Assembly (NCBI GenBank): GCA_964368625.1
Contig: CAYJBH010000002.1
Coordinates: 1 to 64,000, forward strand
Source of the DNA: CAYJBH01 sp964368625
GTDB taxonomy: Bacteria > Bacillota > Clostridia > Oscillospirales > Ruminococcaceae
Reading direction: 5' to 3'
DNA length: 64,000 nt
Shown in pieces: positions 25,812-35,052 of the stretch (positions are counted from its first letter, which is position 1; every line of letters starts with the position of its first letter). The notes below the pieces were generated by a model. That model was not told the DNA's origin and made no database searches. It saw nothing but the letters and a program-made list of their open reading frames with translations. The translations under genes were made by a program, and so were the position numbers.

Positions 25812-26708
25812 ATGAATGGTATAAATGTTAATATAGAATATTACAGGGTATTTGTTGAGGTTGCTCTAAGGAAATCTTTTTCGGCAGCTGCAAATGCATT
25901 ATTTATAACACAACCGGCAGTAAGCCAAACGGTAACCTCTTTAGAAAATGCCCTTGGAACAAGATTGTTTATACGTTCATCAAAAGGTGTTTCACTTACT
26001 AGAGAGGGTGAACAACTTATGCATTATGTTGAACCGGCACTCAGCATGCTAAAAAACGGTGAGGCCAGAATCAATGAGGCGCTGAAGCTAGAGCGAGGCG
26101 AGGTTATGATTGCGGCAGCCGATACTATTTCAAAATACTATCTTACATCATTTTTACAGAGCTATAACCGTCAATACCCTAAAATTAAGATAAAGGTGAT
26201 AAACAGAACCAGTAAGGAGTGCATTGAGCTTATAAAAACGGCATCGGCTGACATAGCATTTGTTAACCTGCCAATAAAAAAAAATACAGGATTAAATATA
26301 TCTATGTGTTTAGACGTACATGATATTTTTGTTGCCGGTAGCAAATTTAGTGAAATAAAAGGTACGAGCCTTTCCCCTGCCGAACTTGTTAAGTTTCCCT
26401 TAATTATGTTAGAACCGAAGTCTAACAGCCGTGGCTATGTTGATAGATATTTTATAGATAATGGAGTTTCTGCTGAACCTGAAATTGAACTTGGCTCACA
26501 TGACCTTCTGCTTGAGTTTTCTAAAATAGGTCTTGGAATTTCCTGTGTAATTAAGGAATTTGCATATCATTATCTAAGCAGTGGAGAGTTGTTTGAGATT
26601 TCTTTACATCCTCCAATTGCTTCACGTGGTATTGGTATGGTTGTTTCATCAAAAATACCGTTATCTAAGGCAGCCGAAAAATTTGTAAAGCTAATACCGA
26701 CAAAATAA
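25812..26708 (+). CDS. LysR family transcriptional regulator
   Basis: A 298-residue LTTR. N-terminal winged helix (about 1-62: YYRVFVEVALRKSFSAAANA, then TQPAVSQTVTSLE), linker helix and a C-terminal substrate-binding domain (about 92-298) of two lobes. It is closest in style to CysL/YwfK-like regulators (RTSKECIELIKTASADIAFV). Divergent transcription from the F420-ligase-like gene suggests that this gene is its target. AAGGTG at 25801-25806 serves as ribosome binding site. It converges with the ABC permease, only 6 nt away. Confidence 0.92.
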   Translation: MNGINVNIEYYRVFVEVALRKSFSAAANALFITQPAVSQTVTSLENALGTRLFIRSSKGVSLTREGEQLMHYVEPALSMLKNGEARINEALKLERGEVMIAAADTISKYYLTSFLQSYNRQYPKIKIKVINRTSKECIELIKTASADIAFVNLPIKKNTGLNISMCLDVHDIFVAGSKFSEIKGTSLSPAELVKFPLIMLEPKSNSRGYVDRYFIDNGVSAEPEIELGSHDLLLEFSKIGLGISCVIKEFAYHYLSSGELFEISLHPPIASRGIGMVVSSKIPLSKAAEKFVKLIPTK

Positions 26709-26714
26709 GCGGTA

Positions 26715-29375
26715 CTAAAATTCCCTTAAGCGTTCTATTACCGAAAATTTATTTACCAGCTTATACAAAAATAACGGAACGCATACCCCAACAAGCACCA
26801 TAATTATAATTGCTATTACAATTGGCATAAATGTGACACCGGCGCTAAAGAACCATAAAGCACTTTCTATAACGCTTACAAGCATAGGGCTTGTTATTAG
26901 AGACAGCAATGTTACCGTTAATGAGGCTAGCGCAATATAAATAAGGCTCTCAAACACTAACATGCGCCGTAACTGTTTGCCCGTCATTCCGATGCTTTGA
27001 AGCACGGCAAACTCTCTTTTGCGCACCGTTATAGAGGTGAAAATAACATTAAAAAAGTTTAATGCGCCTATAAACCCAACAACTATGCTAAGAAGTAAAC
27101 CTACCATAAAAAACATATTTTTTAGTCCGTTAAACTCTTCTGCAAATTTTTCTCTTGAATCAAAGTCCAGCGTCGAGTTAACGTTGGTGGTGTAGTTTTG
27201 TATAAAACCTGTTATCTCCTCGGTTTTACCATCCTCAACATCAAGCATAATGTTCATAGGTAAAAAGCCATCGGTTGTATTTAATAGGTCGCTTGACGGT
27301 AGTGCAAAGTCTTCAACCCCTCCGTAATGAACTCGATAACTCATTGTATGTGGAATGGTTGCCAGGGCTGCTACCGTATACTCTTTTTCGATAAACTCAA
27401 GGGGTTTTTCATAAAAATAACCTTCATAGCCCTCGATGTTTTCTATAAACTCGTCCGTTTCAAGGTCATAAAATCCCATTTGGGTTGCAATTCTAACGGA
27501 AACAGTATCGCCAATCTTAAAGCTGTTTGAGTCCATGTAGGGTATATTATAATCATCTTTAGTATATATTGCCACAATCTCATCAGCCTGCAGGTCGTTA
27601 ACGCTACCTTCAAACACATTAATTTTACCCATCGAGTAGCTGTCTAGCCCGTAAAGCGAGATATTATTTAAAATTTGTCCTTCATCGTTGCTTCCAAGCG
27701 ATTCTGTTCTTTTTCTATGTGCATCAATATACTCTTGTGATGTTCCTCGTTCGTGTAGTTCTGATAAATCCTCCTCTAATACGCTATAGTCGTAGAAGGC
27801 ATAAGCAATTAAAATCATTCCGTAAACAATCCCATATTCCTCCACGCCGTCCAGCGATTTTATGATAGTAATATCGTCTTCACCTAAAGCTAGGTCGTCA
27901 TAAAATCCGTTACTGTTTAGGTATTGTGTGTTTCCTACAACAAAATCAGATATAGAATGTTTAGATAAATATTTCTCCATATCAAATCCGTTTGTATACA
28001 CAACGGTAAACTGTAGGATAAGAACTGCTAATGATAACGATAGCACCACTACGGCTGTTTTGCTTATACTACGTTTAATATTGGCAAGCGCCATAGTAAA
28101 TGGTGAAGCTTTGTTAGTTTTTTTATTTTTGCTTGCCTTAACAGAGGCTTCGGTGTATCGCACCGCCTCTATAGGAGAAACCGCCGAGGCTATTTTAGAC
28201 GGTTTTTGGCATGATAAAAACACCGTTATTAAAGAAAACAAGCTTGCAACAATAAAGATATAAGGATTAACTGTTAACTCAACCGTGTCTATGCTAAATC
28301 TTGTAATTATGGATGGGGCTATAACACTTCCTATTATAAACCCAAGTACTAAACCAATCGGGATTGCTATAGCGCTTAAAATTATCGCCTGCCTATACAC
28401 CAGCATTCTTATCTGCCTACCTGTTGTTCCTATAGTTTTAAGCAGGCCGTAAAACCTGATATCGTTGGTAACCGAAATTTTAAATATGTTAAATATAATT
28501 AGATATCCACTAAGGGTAAACAGTAATAATATGATAGCTGCAAACAAATATGTGGCGAGGTCAAAGCTTGATGCTACCTGGGTGGAAAGGTAGCTCCAGT
28601 TAACACCATAGTCAAGGAAGTTTTCGGAATTCTCAGAGTCTGCTTGATATCCGCTATCCTCAATTATCTGTATTAAATCGCCCTCAATACTGTTAGAATC
28701 TCTTAACATAAGGGACATATCTATTCGCCCAAAAAAAGAGCGTTCTGCTGCCTGTGGATATTGAGCAACTATACTATCTGCATAGGAACGAGATGTATAT
28801 ATAAAGCTGGTTTGCGATGATATCGCATTGTTTGCTTCAAAGTATCCGCTTAATATAAAATCTTCTGTTATAACGGTGTCTTCAACATTGTAGCTTATGG
28901 TAATCGTACTGCCAATCACAGGGTCTAACCCTAAGGTTTGAAGAACCTTGGTATCACAGATAATCTCGTTTGAGTTTTCACTCGGCATTTCACCTTCTAT
29001 TAACTCTACGAAGGCAGTTTTTGCATATGCTTTGTCAACATATTTAATCTCGGCAGGATTTTTTGCAAAAACCCCATCCGTTATAACTGCAATACCTCTT
29101 GAAACGCCATAACTTTCTATTAAATCATGACCGGCTAAGCGCTCTATATCCTCATAGGTAACATCCTTAATCGATCCATGAGAATACCCACCTACCTGCC
29201 TAAACACCGACTGTTCAAACGAATGAAAAAAAACAGCGGCTACCGTAAAAGAAGCGGTGAACAACAAGGTGGTTAGGATAATGGCAATAACAGCAATAAT
29301 ATTTCGTGATCTGTTAGCCTTAAAACTCTTAAATACAAGGTTGTTTAAACAACGTTTATTATTAACATTATACAT
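26715..29375 (-). CDS. FtsX-type ABC transporter permease with two extracellular domains
   Basis: An 886-residue permease. One helix near 25-50, a first extracytoplasmic domain (about 55-260), three helices (about 265-400), another near 435, a second larger external domain (about 455-745) and three C-terminal helices. The FtsX signatures GTTGRQIRMLVYRQAI and SIGMTGKQLRRMLVFE precede each helix bundle. Such MacB/YtrF-like permeases work in mechanotransmission, peptide or antibiotic sensing rather than simple import. AGGTGG upstream of ATG 29375 favours MYNVNNKRC as the N-terminus. It overlaps the ATPase gene by 8 nt. The two-component pair just upstream likely controls it. Confidence 0.92.
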   Translation of the reverse strand: MYNVNNKRCLNNLVFKSFKANRSRNIIAVIAIILTTLLFTASFTVAAVFFHSFEQSVFRQVGGYSHGSIKDVTYEDIERLAGHDLIESYGVSRGIAVITDGVFAKNPAEIKYVDKAYAKTAFVELIEGEMPSENSNEIICDTKVLQTLGLDPVIGSTITISYNVEDTVITEDFILSGYFEANNAISSQTSFIYTSRSYADSIVAQYPQAAERSFFGRIDMSLMLRDSNSIEGDLIQIIEDSGYQADSENSENFLDYGVNWSYLSTQVASSFDLATYLFAAIILLLFTLSGYLIIFNIFKISVTNDIRFYGLLKTIGTTGRQIRMLVYRQAIILSAIAIPIGLVLGFIIGSVIAPSIITRFSIDTVELTVNPYIFIVASLFSLITVFLSCQKPSKIASAVSPIEAVRYTEASVKASKNKKTNKASPFTMALANIKRSISKTAVVVLSLSLAVLILQFTVVYTNGFDMEKYLSKHSISDFVVGNTQYLNSNGFYDDLALGEDDITIIKSLDGVEEYGIVYGMILIAYAFYDYSVLEEDLSELHERGTSQEYIDAHRKRTESLGSNDEGQILNNISLYGLDSYSMGKINVFEGSVNDLQADEIVAIYTKDDYNIPYMDSNSFKIGDTVSVRIATQMGFYDLETDEFIENIEGYEGYFYEKPLEFIEKEYTVAALATIPHTMSYRVHYGGVEDFALPSSDLLNTTDGFLPMNIMLDVEDGKTEEITGFIQNYTTNVNSTLDFDSREKFAEEFNGLKNMFFMVGLLLSIVVGFIGALNFFNVIFTSITVRKREFAVLQSIGMTGKQLRRMLVFESLIYIALASLTVTLLSLITSPMLVSVIESALWFFSAGVTFMPIVIAIIIMVLVGVCVPLFLYKLVNKFSVIERLREF

Positions 29376-30045
29376 TGTTGCCACCTACGATTATCCCATC
29401 CTCAATACGAACAACCCGATCTGCAAGCTGGGCGGCCTCTTCGTTATGGGTTATCATTACCACGGTTTGCGAAAACTTTTCAGCTGTAACCTTAAGAAGG
29501 GATAACACATCCTGAGAGGTTTTGCTGTCTAAATTGCCTGTTGGCTCGTCGGCTAATATTATTGCAGGTTTTGCCGCTAACGCTCTTGCGATGGCAACAC
29601 GTTGTTGCTGGCCTCCCGATAGGTTGTTTGAAAGGTTATTAAGTTTATCTTTTAGCCCTAATGTTGTTATTATGTTATCTACATACTCTTTATCAACCTT
29701 GCACCCGTCAAGCTCAATGGGTAATACTATATTTTCATAAACATTAAGCACCGGAACAAGGTTATAGCTTTGAAATACAAAGCCGATTTTTCTACGACGA
29801 AATATTGTTAATTTCTCATCCTTTAACGAAAATATATCCTTACCATCTACCATAACTGAACCGCTTGTTGGCCTGTCGAGCCCTCCAAGCATGTGTAAAA
29901 GCGTTGACTTCCCACTTCCCGAAGTTCCTACTATAGAAACAAATTCTGCGTTATTGACACTAAAATCTACACCATTGAGAGCATTAACCATGCTATCTCC
30001 ATCTCCGTATATTTTGGTTAATTCTTTAGTTTCTAGTATTTTCAT
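29368..30045 (-). CDS. ABC transporter ATP-binding protein (LolD/MacB type)
   Basis: A 225-residue ATPase. Walker A GTSGSGKSTLLH, Q-loop FVFQSYNLVPVL, signature LSGGQQQRVA, Walker B IILADEPTGNLDS and H-loop MITHNEEAA are all present, so it should be active. It partners the overlapping FtsX permease. TGGAGA ahead of ATG 30045 indicates the start MKILETKELTKIYGDG; the upstream extension would run through a hairpin in the leader. It stands 116 nt behind the histidine kinase gene. Confidence 0.95.
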   Translation of the reverse strand: MKILETKELTKIYGDGDSMVNALNGVDFSVNNAEFVSIVGTSGSGKSTLLHMLGGLDRPTSGSVMVDGKDIFSLKDEKLTIFRRRKIGFVFQSYNLVPVLNVYENIVLPIELDGCKVDKEYVDNIITTLGLKDKLNNLSNNLSGGQQQRVAIARALAAKPAIILADEPTGNLDSKTSQDVLSLLKVTAEKFSQTVVMITHNEEAAQLADRVVRIEDGIIVGGNNV

Positions 30046-30058
30046 AATATAAGTCTCC

Positions 30059-30092
30059 ATAAAAAATCTGTATCGTAAATACAATACAGATT
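30059..30092 (-). terminator. Terminator-like hairpin in the leader of the ABC transporter genes
   Basis: On the - strand AATCTGTAT (30092-30084) and ATACAGATT (30073-30065) form a 9-bp stem with a 10-nt loop, followed by a T-run down to 30059, only 14 nt before the ATPase start. A TATAAT box (30095-30090) lies at the start of the stem. It may be an attenuator or simply the end of the kinase transcript. Confidence 0.5.
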
Positions 30093-30160
30093 ATAATATA
30101 TAATTCTTTCAAGAATCTTTCCCACAATAAAAAAGTTCTTACACTTTTGAAATTATTACT

Positions 30161-30973
30161 TTATTGCTTTTCCAGTGGTAAAAAAACGGAAAATGTACTA
30201 CCAACACCGGGTATTGATTTAACCTTAATATATCCACCCTGACAGCTAATTATTTCTCTTGCAATAAATAAACCTATTCCAACCCCTTCACTATTACATA
30301 CATTGGGTGATCGATAAAATCTTAAAAATATTTTCGGTATATCTTCTTCACTAATACCATAACCGTTATCGGAAATATTTATACGGCAAAAAAGCTGATA
30401 TGGTATAACCTCAATTCTAATATCACTGCCACCGTATTTTATAGCATTATCTACTATATTGCTAACTGCTTCAAACGTCCACTTAAGATCGTAAATACAG
30501 CTGGTTTTTGAAGGAGTTATATTTACTAATGGATATTCGCTTAATATGCTGTTTAACAAGGGGGCAATTTTTTGTAGTTTTGGCAACGGAGCGATTATCC
30601 CATTTTCAATACGTGAAGTTTTTATTAAAGTTGACACAAGAAAATCTAGCTTCTTAGTTTGCTGTTTGATTAATTCGATATATTTTACCTTGTCAACTGA
30701 AGAGTTACATTCCTCCAGAAGTTCAGAATATAGTAATAAATTAGTAATAGGAGTTTTTGTTTGATGACTAATATCAGAAAGCAATTCGTTTACTCTCTTT
30801 TTTTCTTCATTTATTTTCTCCTTATGAGATCTGTTTAACACTAAATATTTATGGAGTTTGTTTTCAATCGCAGACACTTTTGTTTCATCAAAACTCTTTT
30901 CAATATCTTTGCCATCTATTGCATCATCAATCATTCTGCTTACACGATCTAGCATCTTGTTCATTTTAAACAT
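30161..30973 (-). CDS. Soluble sensor histidine kinase
   Basis: A 270-residue kinase with no membrane segment. The phosphorylation box is DISHQTKTPITNLLLYSELL (His near 73), with a predicted coiled coil ahead of it, then the ATPase domain with N-box VSNIVDNAIKYGG (about 175), G1 ISDNGYGISEEDI and G2 SEGVGIGLFIAREI. It directly follows the response regulator. A GTG at 30988 is possible, but ATG 30973, two nt after the regulator stop, is preferred. Lacking an input domain, it may take its signal from the adjacent ABC permease or from the cytosol. Confidence 0.9.
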   Translation of the reverse strand: MFKMNKMLDRVSRMIDDAIDGKDIEKSFDETKVSAIENKLHKYLVLNRSHKEKINEEKKRVNELLSDISHQTKTPITNLLLYSELLEECNSSVDKVKYIELIKQQTKKLDFLVSTLIKTSRIENGIIAPLPKLQKIAPLLNSILSEYPLVNITPSKTSCIYDLKWTFEAVSNIVDNAIKYGGSDIRIEVIPYQLFCRINISDNGYGISEEDIPKIFLRFYRSPNVCNSEGVGIGLFIAREIISCQGGYIKVKSIPGVGSTFSVFLPLEKQ

Positions 30974-30975
30974 TT

Positions 30976-31632
30976 TTAAATTACCCACTTATATCCTATG
31001 CCATAAATTGTCTTTATACATTCGTCATCATTAAGCTTTACTCTAAGGCGTTTAACTGTAACAGACAATGCATTCTCATCAACGTATTCTTTTCCATCGG
31101 TCCATATTCTATCGATAAGCATATCTCTTTTTAACACAGTTCCTTTATTATCTGTCAACAAGCGTAATAGTTTTTGCTCGGTTTTAGATAGATCTATTCT
31201 CTCTCCTGATTTATTAAATTCCATCTTTTCAAAGTCGAAAACAAACTCATTTTGAACAAAACACCGGTTAACCGTTTTTGTTCTTAACTGCGTATTAACT
31301 CTTGCTCTTAATACTGACAAGCTAAATGGCTTGGTTATGTAATCATCGGCTCCACTTTCAAGACCGATAACTATATCTGTTTCAAGGTCATTTGCAGTTA
31401 GTAATATTATTGACGCTGTTGTTTTTGCCTTAGCTATTTTTAAAAAATCAAGTCCACTCCCATCGGGCAGATTTATATCTAAAATTATGAGATCAAATGA
31501 GAGTTCAGCTATAAACTCACCTGCAGATTTTAAGCTATATGCGGTATATATAGAATAATCCGGTGACATTAATACAGTAGAGAGGCCATTACAAAGTGCA
31601 ATGTCATCCTCAACTATTAGCAAATTAATCAA
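30976..31632 (-). CDS. OmpR/PhoB family response regulator
   Basis: A 218-residue regulator. Receiver domain about 1-112, with acidic pocket VEDD, phosphoacceptor Asp in DLIILDINLPDG (about 51) and Lys in ITKPFSL (about 101). C-terminal winged-helix domain about 125-218, ending TIYGIGYKWVI. GGAGGTG at 31645-31639 lies 6 nt ahead of TTG 31632, so a TTG start (INLLIVEDD) fits better than the GTG that overlaps the Shine-Dalgarno. It probably controls the downstream ABC genes. Confidence 0.92.
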   Translation of the reverse strand: MINLLIVEDDIALCNGLSTVLMSPDYSIYTAYSLKSAGEFIAELSFDLIILDINLPDGSGLDFLKIAKAKTTASIILLTANDLETDIVIGLESGADDYITKPFSLSVLRARVNTQLRTKTVNRCFVQNEFVFDFEKMEFNKSGERIDLSKTEQKLLRLLTDNKGTVLKRDMLIDRIWTDGKEYVDENALSVTVKRLRVKLNDDECIKTIYGIGYKWVI

Positions 31633-31666
31633 TATTTTCACCTCCAAACTTTAATATTTCAATAAA

Positions 31667-31691
31667 TTCGACCTGCTTCTCGCAGGTCGAA
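31667..31691 (-). terminator. Terminator of the yibE/F-lipoprotein unit
   Basis: 10-bp stem TTCGACCTGC/GCAGGTCGAA (31682-31691 with 31667-31676), 5-nt loop, then TTTATT on the - strand. It lies 15 nt after the lipoprotein stop and separates that unit from the two-component genes. Confidence 0.75.
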
Positions 31692-31705
31692 AATAGGTTA
31701 ATTAT

Positions 31706-32386
31706 CTATATAAATTTTTCCATCATAGAAATTAACTCCTTTGAGGCTGTTATTGTTCCACCGGTAATATCATCATAAAAATTTTCATCTGTTTGAATAA
31801 TCCAATTGTCTTCACCTTTGATCATATTGAATGTAGTTTCAGTTTCCTTTAGCTTAAGTTTAGAGCTGTCGAGCGTTTCTTTTAAGCTGTCAAATATACT
31901 CACCATAGATGTTTTGGTATCTAGATCGCCAGAAAATAAACTCTTTGCATAAAGAGCCGCTGCCTCTTCTAGCAAAATATTAACAACCTCTCCTCCATCA
32001 ACGGTGGTCATTGTCGCATTAATTTTTGCACTATCCCCCTCTACCCAGCTATCAGTAATTTCTATTTCAAGATTCTTATATAGCTTAACGGTTATCTCTT
32101 TTGCCATTTCATTTAGATATTCTTTATCTATATCATATTCATCAAGATCAATAGTGCTCAGATCAAATCCGTTAATCGATTCTGCTTCGGGTTGTGTAAG
32201 TTCTCCTAATGTATCAAAATCACCACTTTTCAAGGCGGTAAAGGCTTCTTCAATGTTATCTTCAGGAGTTGGGAATGTTTCTTCAACAATAACAGATGAA
32301 CTTGATATTTCCTGCGGAATCTCTAAGCTGCAACTAGTTGAAAACAATAATAACGTCGTTAAAATAATTAATGTAAATATTTTCAT
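31706..32386 (-). CDS. Lipoprotein of unknown function
   Basis: A 226-residue protein with a lipoprotein signal peptide: MKIFTLIILTTLLLFSTSC, lipobox FSTSC, so Cys19 would be lipidated. The mature part is acidic and alternates helices (EDNIEEAFTALKSGDFDTLG) and strands (NLEIEITDSWVEGDSAKINA), like NTF2/DUF4878/DUF5105-type lipoproteins. A precise family is not assigned. ATGGAGTG lies ahead of ATG 32386. The YibE/F gene is 70 nt upstream on the same strand; they may share the strong promoter at 33744-33772. Confidence 0.75.
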   Translation of the reverse strand: MKIFTLIILTTLLLFSTSCSLEIPQEISSSSVIVEETFPTPEDNIEEAFTALKSGDFDTLGELTQPEAESINGFDLSTIDLDEYDIDKEYLNEMAKEITVKLYKNLEIEITDSWVEGDSAKINATMTTVDGGEVVNILLEEAAALYAKSLFSGDLDTKTSMVSIFDSLKETLDSSKLKLKETETTFNMIKGEDNWIIQTDENFYDDITGGTITASKELISMMEKFI

Positions 32387-32456
32387 TTTTCACTCCATCT
32401 GTAATACTTTTGACATTATTATGCCCAAAAGAAAAATAAATAGTCATTAACAACCT

Positions 32457-33698
32457 TTATTCTTCTTCGATATTATCTACATTATCCTCTTCCTTTTCAT
32501 TTAATGGAATTATATTAAATAAATAATCATCCTTAATTATTTCTTTTTGTCTATTTGTCTTGGTAAATGCGTAGCTACATATAAACACGGTAAATGGAAC
32601 GGCTAAAAGGATACCAATGCTTCCAATAACAGCCTGAAGAATTTCAACTAAAATAAGCTCTGAGTTGAAAATCGTTAATAAACTATTATTGTATATAGTT
32701 ATTAACATAACCATAACAAGTGAAGACCCCATATAAGCCAAAACTAGTGTGTTCATCATTGTTCCAATAATATCGTGACCAATGTTTAAACCGCTCTTGA
32801 TTAGTTTAATCACGGTAGGCTTTTCCATGTTATCTGCAACTTCCTTCATTGATGATGATAGCGACATCGAAACATCCATAATTGCTCCGAGAGAACCTAT
32901 TACCATTCCACTCCATACTATTTCATTAATCTTAAACCCCATGGTTTTACCAAGATAAGCAAGTGTAATATGCTCCTGACCTATAATACCGGTTATCATA
33001 AAAATCTTGTTTGCAACAAATGCAAGAATCGCTGCAACAAGAACACCCATTATGTTTCCGGCAATAGCGCAGTAGGTTTTACTATTTGGGCCATTTAAAA
33101 GAATAAGACTCATGGCAATAATATATATTGTTATGGCTCCGGTAATTAAATAAATATTATAACCTGCGAGCAATGTTGGAATATATACAATAAATATAGC
33201 ACATAGGGTAAACGCTAGCGATAGTATTGCTGCAATACCTTTACCACGGCCTATCAAAACTATTAGTATAAGGAATATTGCAACAACTAAAATTATCAGC
33301 ATAGTTCTATCATAGTTTGCCATAATCCACGTATCCGCCATTATGTCACCGGATGCGGTTTTTGTTAATATAACTGAATCTCCAACCTCAACAATGCGCT
33401 GTGAATCGTATAAATAATCATCATAATACTGCAAGGCAGTAACGGTATCTCCCTCAAGGTCTCCATCTGTAATTTTAGCAACAAACTCAACCACTAACGT
33501 ATTACCTACACCTGTGTTTTCAATAATATCATCACCTTGAGATTCAACGCTTGAAATTGTTACTACCTTAGCGGAGTAGTATAGAGATTCAGAATATTGA
33601 GTATCGAATGAAATGCTCCCATAAAAAAGAAAGAAAAAGACAGCCGATAGTATTATTATAACGAATGAAATAATAATTTTAAATTTATTTATCTTCAT
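32457..33698 (-). CDS. YibE/F family membrane protein
   Basis: A 413-residue protein. One N-terminal helix (about 9-29), a small extracytoplasmic domain (about 35-125), then about eight helices (130-390), and an acidic cytosolic tail (EKEEDNVDNIEEE). The loop GMVIGSLGAIMDVSMSLSSS near 265-284 and NLIGHDIIGTMMNTLVLAYM-type segment near 300-320 are YibE/F hallmarks. Function of the family is not known; transport has been suggested. It has a consensus promoter upstream. Confidence 0.88.
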   Translation of the reverse strand: MKINKFKIIISFVIIILSAVFFFLFYGSISFDTQYSESLYYSAKVVTISSVESQGDDIIENTGVGNTLVVEFVAKITDGDLEGDTVTALQYYDDYLYDSQRIVEVGDSVILTKTASGDIMADTWIMANYDRTMLIILVVAIFLILIVLIGRGKGIAAILSLAFTLCAIFIVYIPTLLAGYNIYLITGAITIYIIAMSLILLNGPNSKTYCAIAGNIMGVLVAAILAFVANKIFMITGIIGQEHITLAYLGKTMGFKINEIVWSGMVIGSLGAIMDVSMSLSSSMKEVADNMEKPTVIKLIKSGLNIGHDIIGTMMNTLVLAYMGSSLVMVMLITIYNNSLLTIFNSELILVEILQAVIGSIGILLAVPFTVFICSYAFTKTNRQKEIIKDDYLFNIIPLNEKEEDNVDNIEEE

Positions 33699-34020
33699 TG
33701 ATAATTATTTCCTTTTGTATTTTAGCTTATGCTACATCTGATGATTATATAATGAATAGCTATTTTTGTCAACAAATGTTTACTTTCATTGCTTATAAAT
33801 GCATCAATTATTCTCTTTTCATTTAGTTTATATTAATAGCTCGGCATTATTACTTTTTTCATACTTAATAATAATGTCTGTTGCTATAAATTCAGCTATT
33901 GCTAGTATATCGTAACTTAGGTGTTTATTTTTATTATGTTTTATGCTATAATTTTCTTGTTCATAACAATATCAGTCATGTAATACAAAGGCAAGGCATG
34001 CGTGAAGCAGAGGGTTAATA
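33699..34020. other. Divergent promoter region between yibE/F and the recombinase gene
   Basis: 322 bp without a gene. It contains a leftward consensus promoter (33744-33772) and a rightward extended -10 box, TGCTATAAT at 33944-33952, about 70 nt ahead of the recombinase start, with no clear -35. The AT-rich middle (33780-33930) shows nothing I can name. Confidence 0.6.
33744..33772 (-). promoter_or_regulatory. Consensus sigma-A promoter of yibE/F
   Basis: On the - strand TTGACA (33772-33767), exactly 17 nt, TATAAT (33749-33744). Both hexamers are perfect, which predicts strong constitutive expression. Confidence 0.8.
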
Positions 34021-35052
34021 ATGAGCAGTTATGTTTTTTCTAAAAAGAATACCTTTGATGATTGCCCAGCACTGGTTGTGGCATATCTTTCTACGCTTGT
34101 TTCCATTAAGAATCGTTCAAAGCGAACTGTAAATGCATATTATATTGACCTTCGTTTGTTCCTTAGATATATTTTACAAAAAAGAAATGGGGCATTTAAT
34201 GGCATTATTGACAACAGTTGCGACATTACCAAGCTAGATAATGCCTTCTTTGAGAGTATTACTAAGCTTGAGATATTGCAGTTCATGAATTTTCTTGCCT
34301 TTGACCGTGAAACTGTTGAGGGAAAAAACATTGGTCTTGGAGCTTCTGCTCGTGCTAGAAAATTATCGGCAATTAAAGGATTTTACAAATATCTTGTTGT
34401 AGATACAGGAACAATAAATATCAATCCGGTTAAAGATATTGAAACACCCAAAATAAATAGAGCATTGCCAAAGCATCTTTCATTAGATGAAAGTAAAACC
34501 CTGTTAGACAGCGATACCGAGGTTTTAGATTCTCGTATCTACTGCATATTAATACTTTTTCTAAACTGTGGAATGCGTTTGTCTGAGCTGTGTGGAATTA
34601 ACACAACCGATATTCGCAACGAGCAGCTAAAGGTTATTGGTAAGGGTAATAAAGAGCGAACCGTTTACCTTAATAATGCATGTAATGAAGCCATAAAACT
34701 ATATCTCGAAGAACGAAACAAGATTGATAAAACTAAAATTAGAGATAATGAGGCGCTTTTCATAAGTCCGCGTACAGGAAGACGATTGAGTGTAAGGCGG
34801 ATACAGCAACTTGTTGAAGAGAGCTTCAAAAAAGCCGGTCTCGATGGCCAGGGGTACTCTGTTCATAAGCTCAGGCATACTGCCGCCACGCTTCTATATA
34901 GGTATAGTGGTGCTGATATGCTCGCACTAAAAGAGATCCTCGGTCATGAACATGTGTCCACAACCGAGATATATACCCATATTTCTGATGAACAGCTGAA
35001 AAAGGTGGTATCCTCCTCCCCGCTAGCTCAGCATCGACCGAAAAAGAGTTAA
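34021..35052 (+). CDS. Tyrosine recombinase, XerC/XerD-like
   Basis: A 343-residue recombinase. An N-terminal SAM-like DNA-binding domain (about 10-140) is followed by the catalytic domain with Arg in NCGMRLSEL (about 185), Lys in GKGNKERTVYL, HxxR in VHKLRHTAAT (about 282), His in LGHEHVSTTEIY and the nucleophile Tyr in that same run. Length and architecture fit Xer proteins for chromosome dimer resolution rather than phage integrases. It stands alone, with no att-like repeats or mobile genes beside it. It converges with the ABC-F gene, overlapping by 4 nt. Confidence 0.9.
   Translation: MSSYVFSKKNTFDDCPALVVAYLSTLVSIKNRSKRTVNAYYIDLRLFLRYILQKRNGAFNGIIDNSCDITKLDNAFFESITKLEILQFMNFLAFDRETVEGKNIGLGASARARKLSAIKGFYKYLVVDTGTININPVKDIETPKINRALPKHLSLDESKTLLDSDTEVLDSRIYCILILFLNCGMRLSELCGINTTDIRNEQLKVIGKGNKERTVYLNNACNEAIKLYLEERNKIDKTKIRDNEALFISPRTGRRLSVRRIQQLVEESFKKAGLDGQGYSVHKLRHTAATLLYRYSGADMLALKEILGHEHVSTTEIYTHISDEQLKKVVSSSPLAQHRPKKS

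Noticed and set aside
34021..35052. Tyrosine recombinase as the integrase of a mobile element
   Set aside because: No tRNA gene, att-like direct repeats, phage or plasmid genes flank it, and its length and layout fit Xer proteins.
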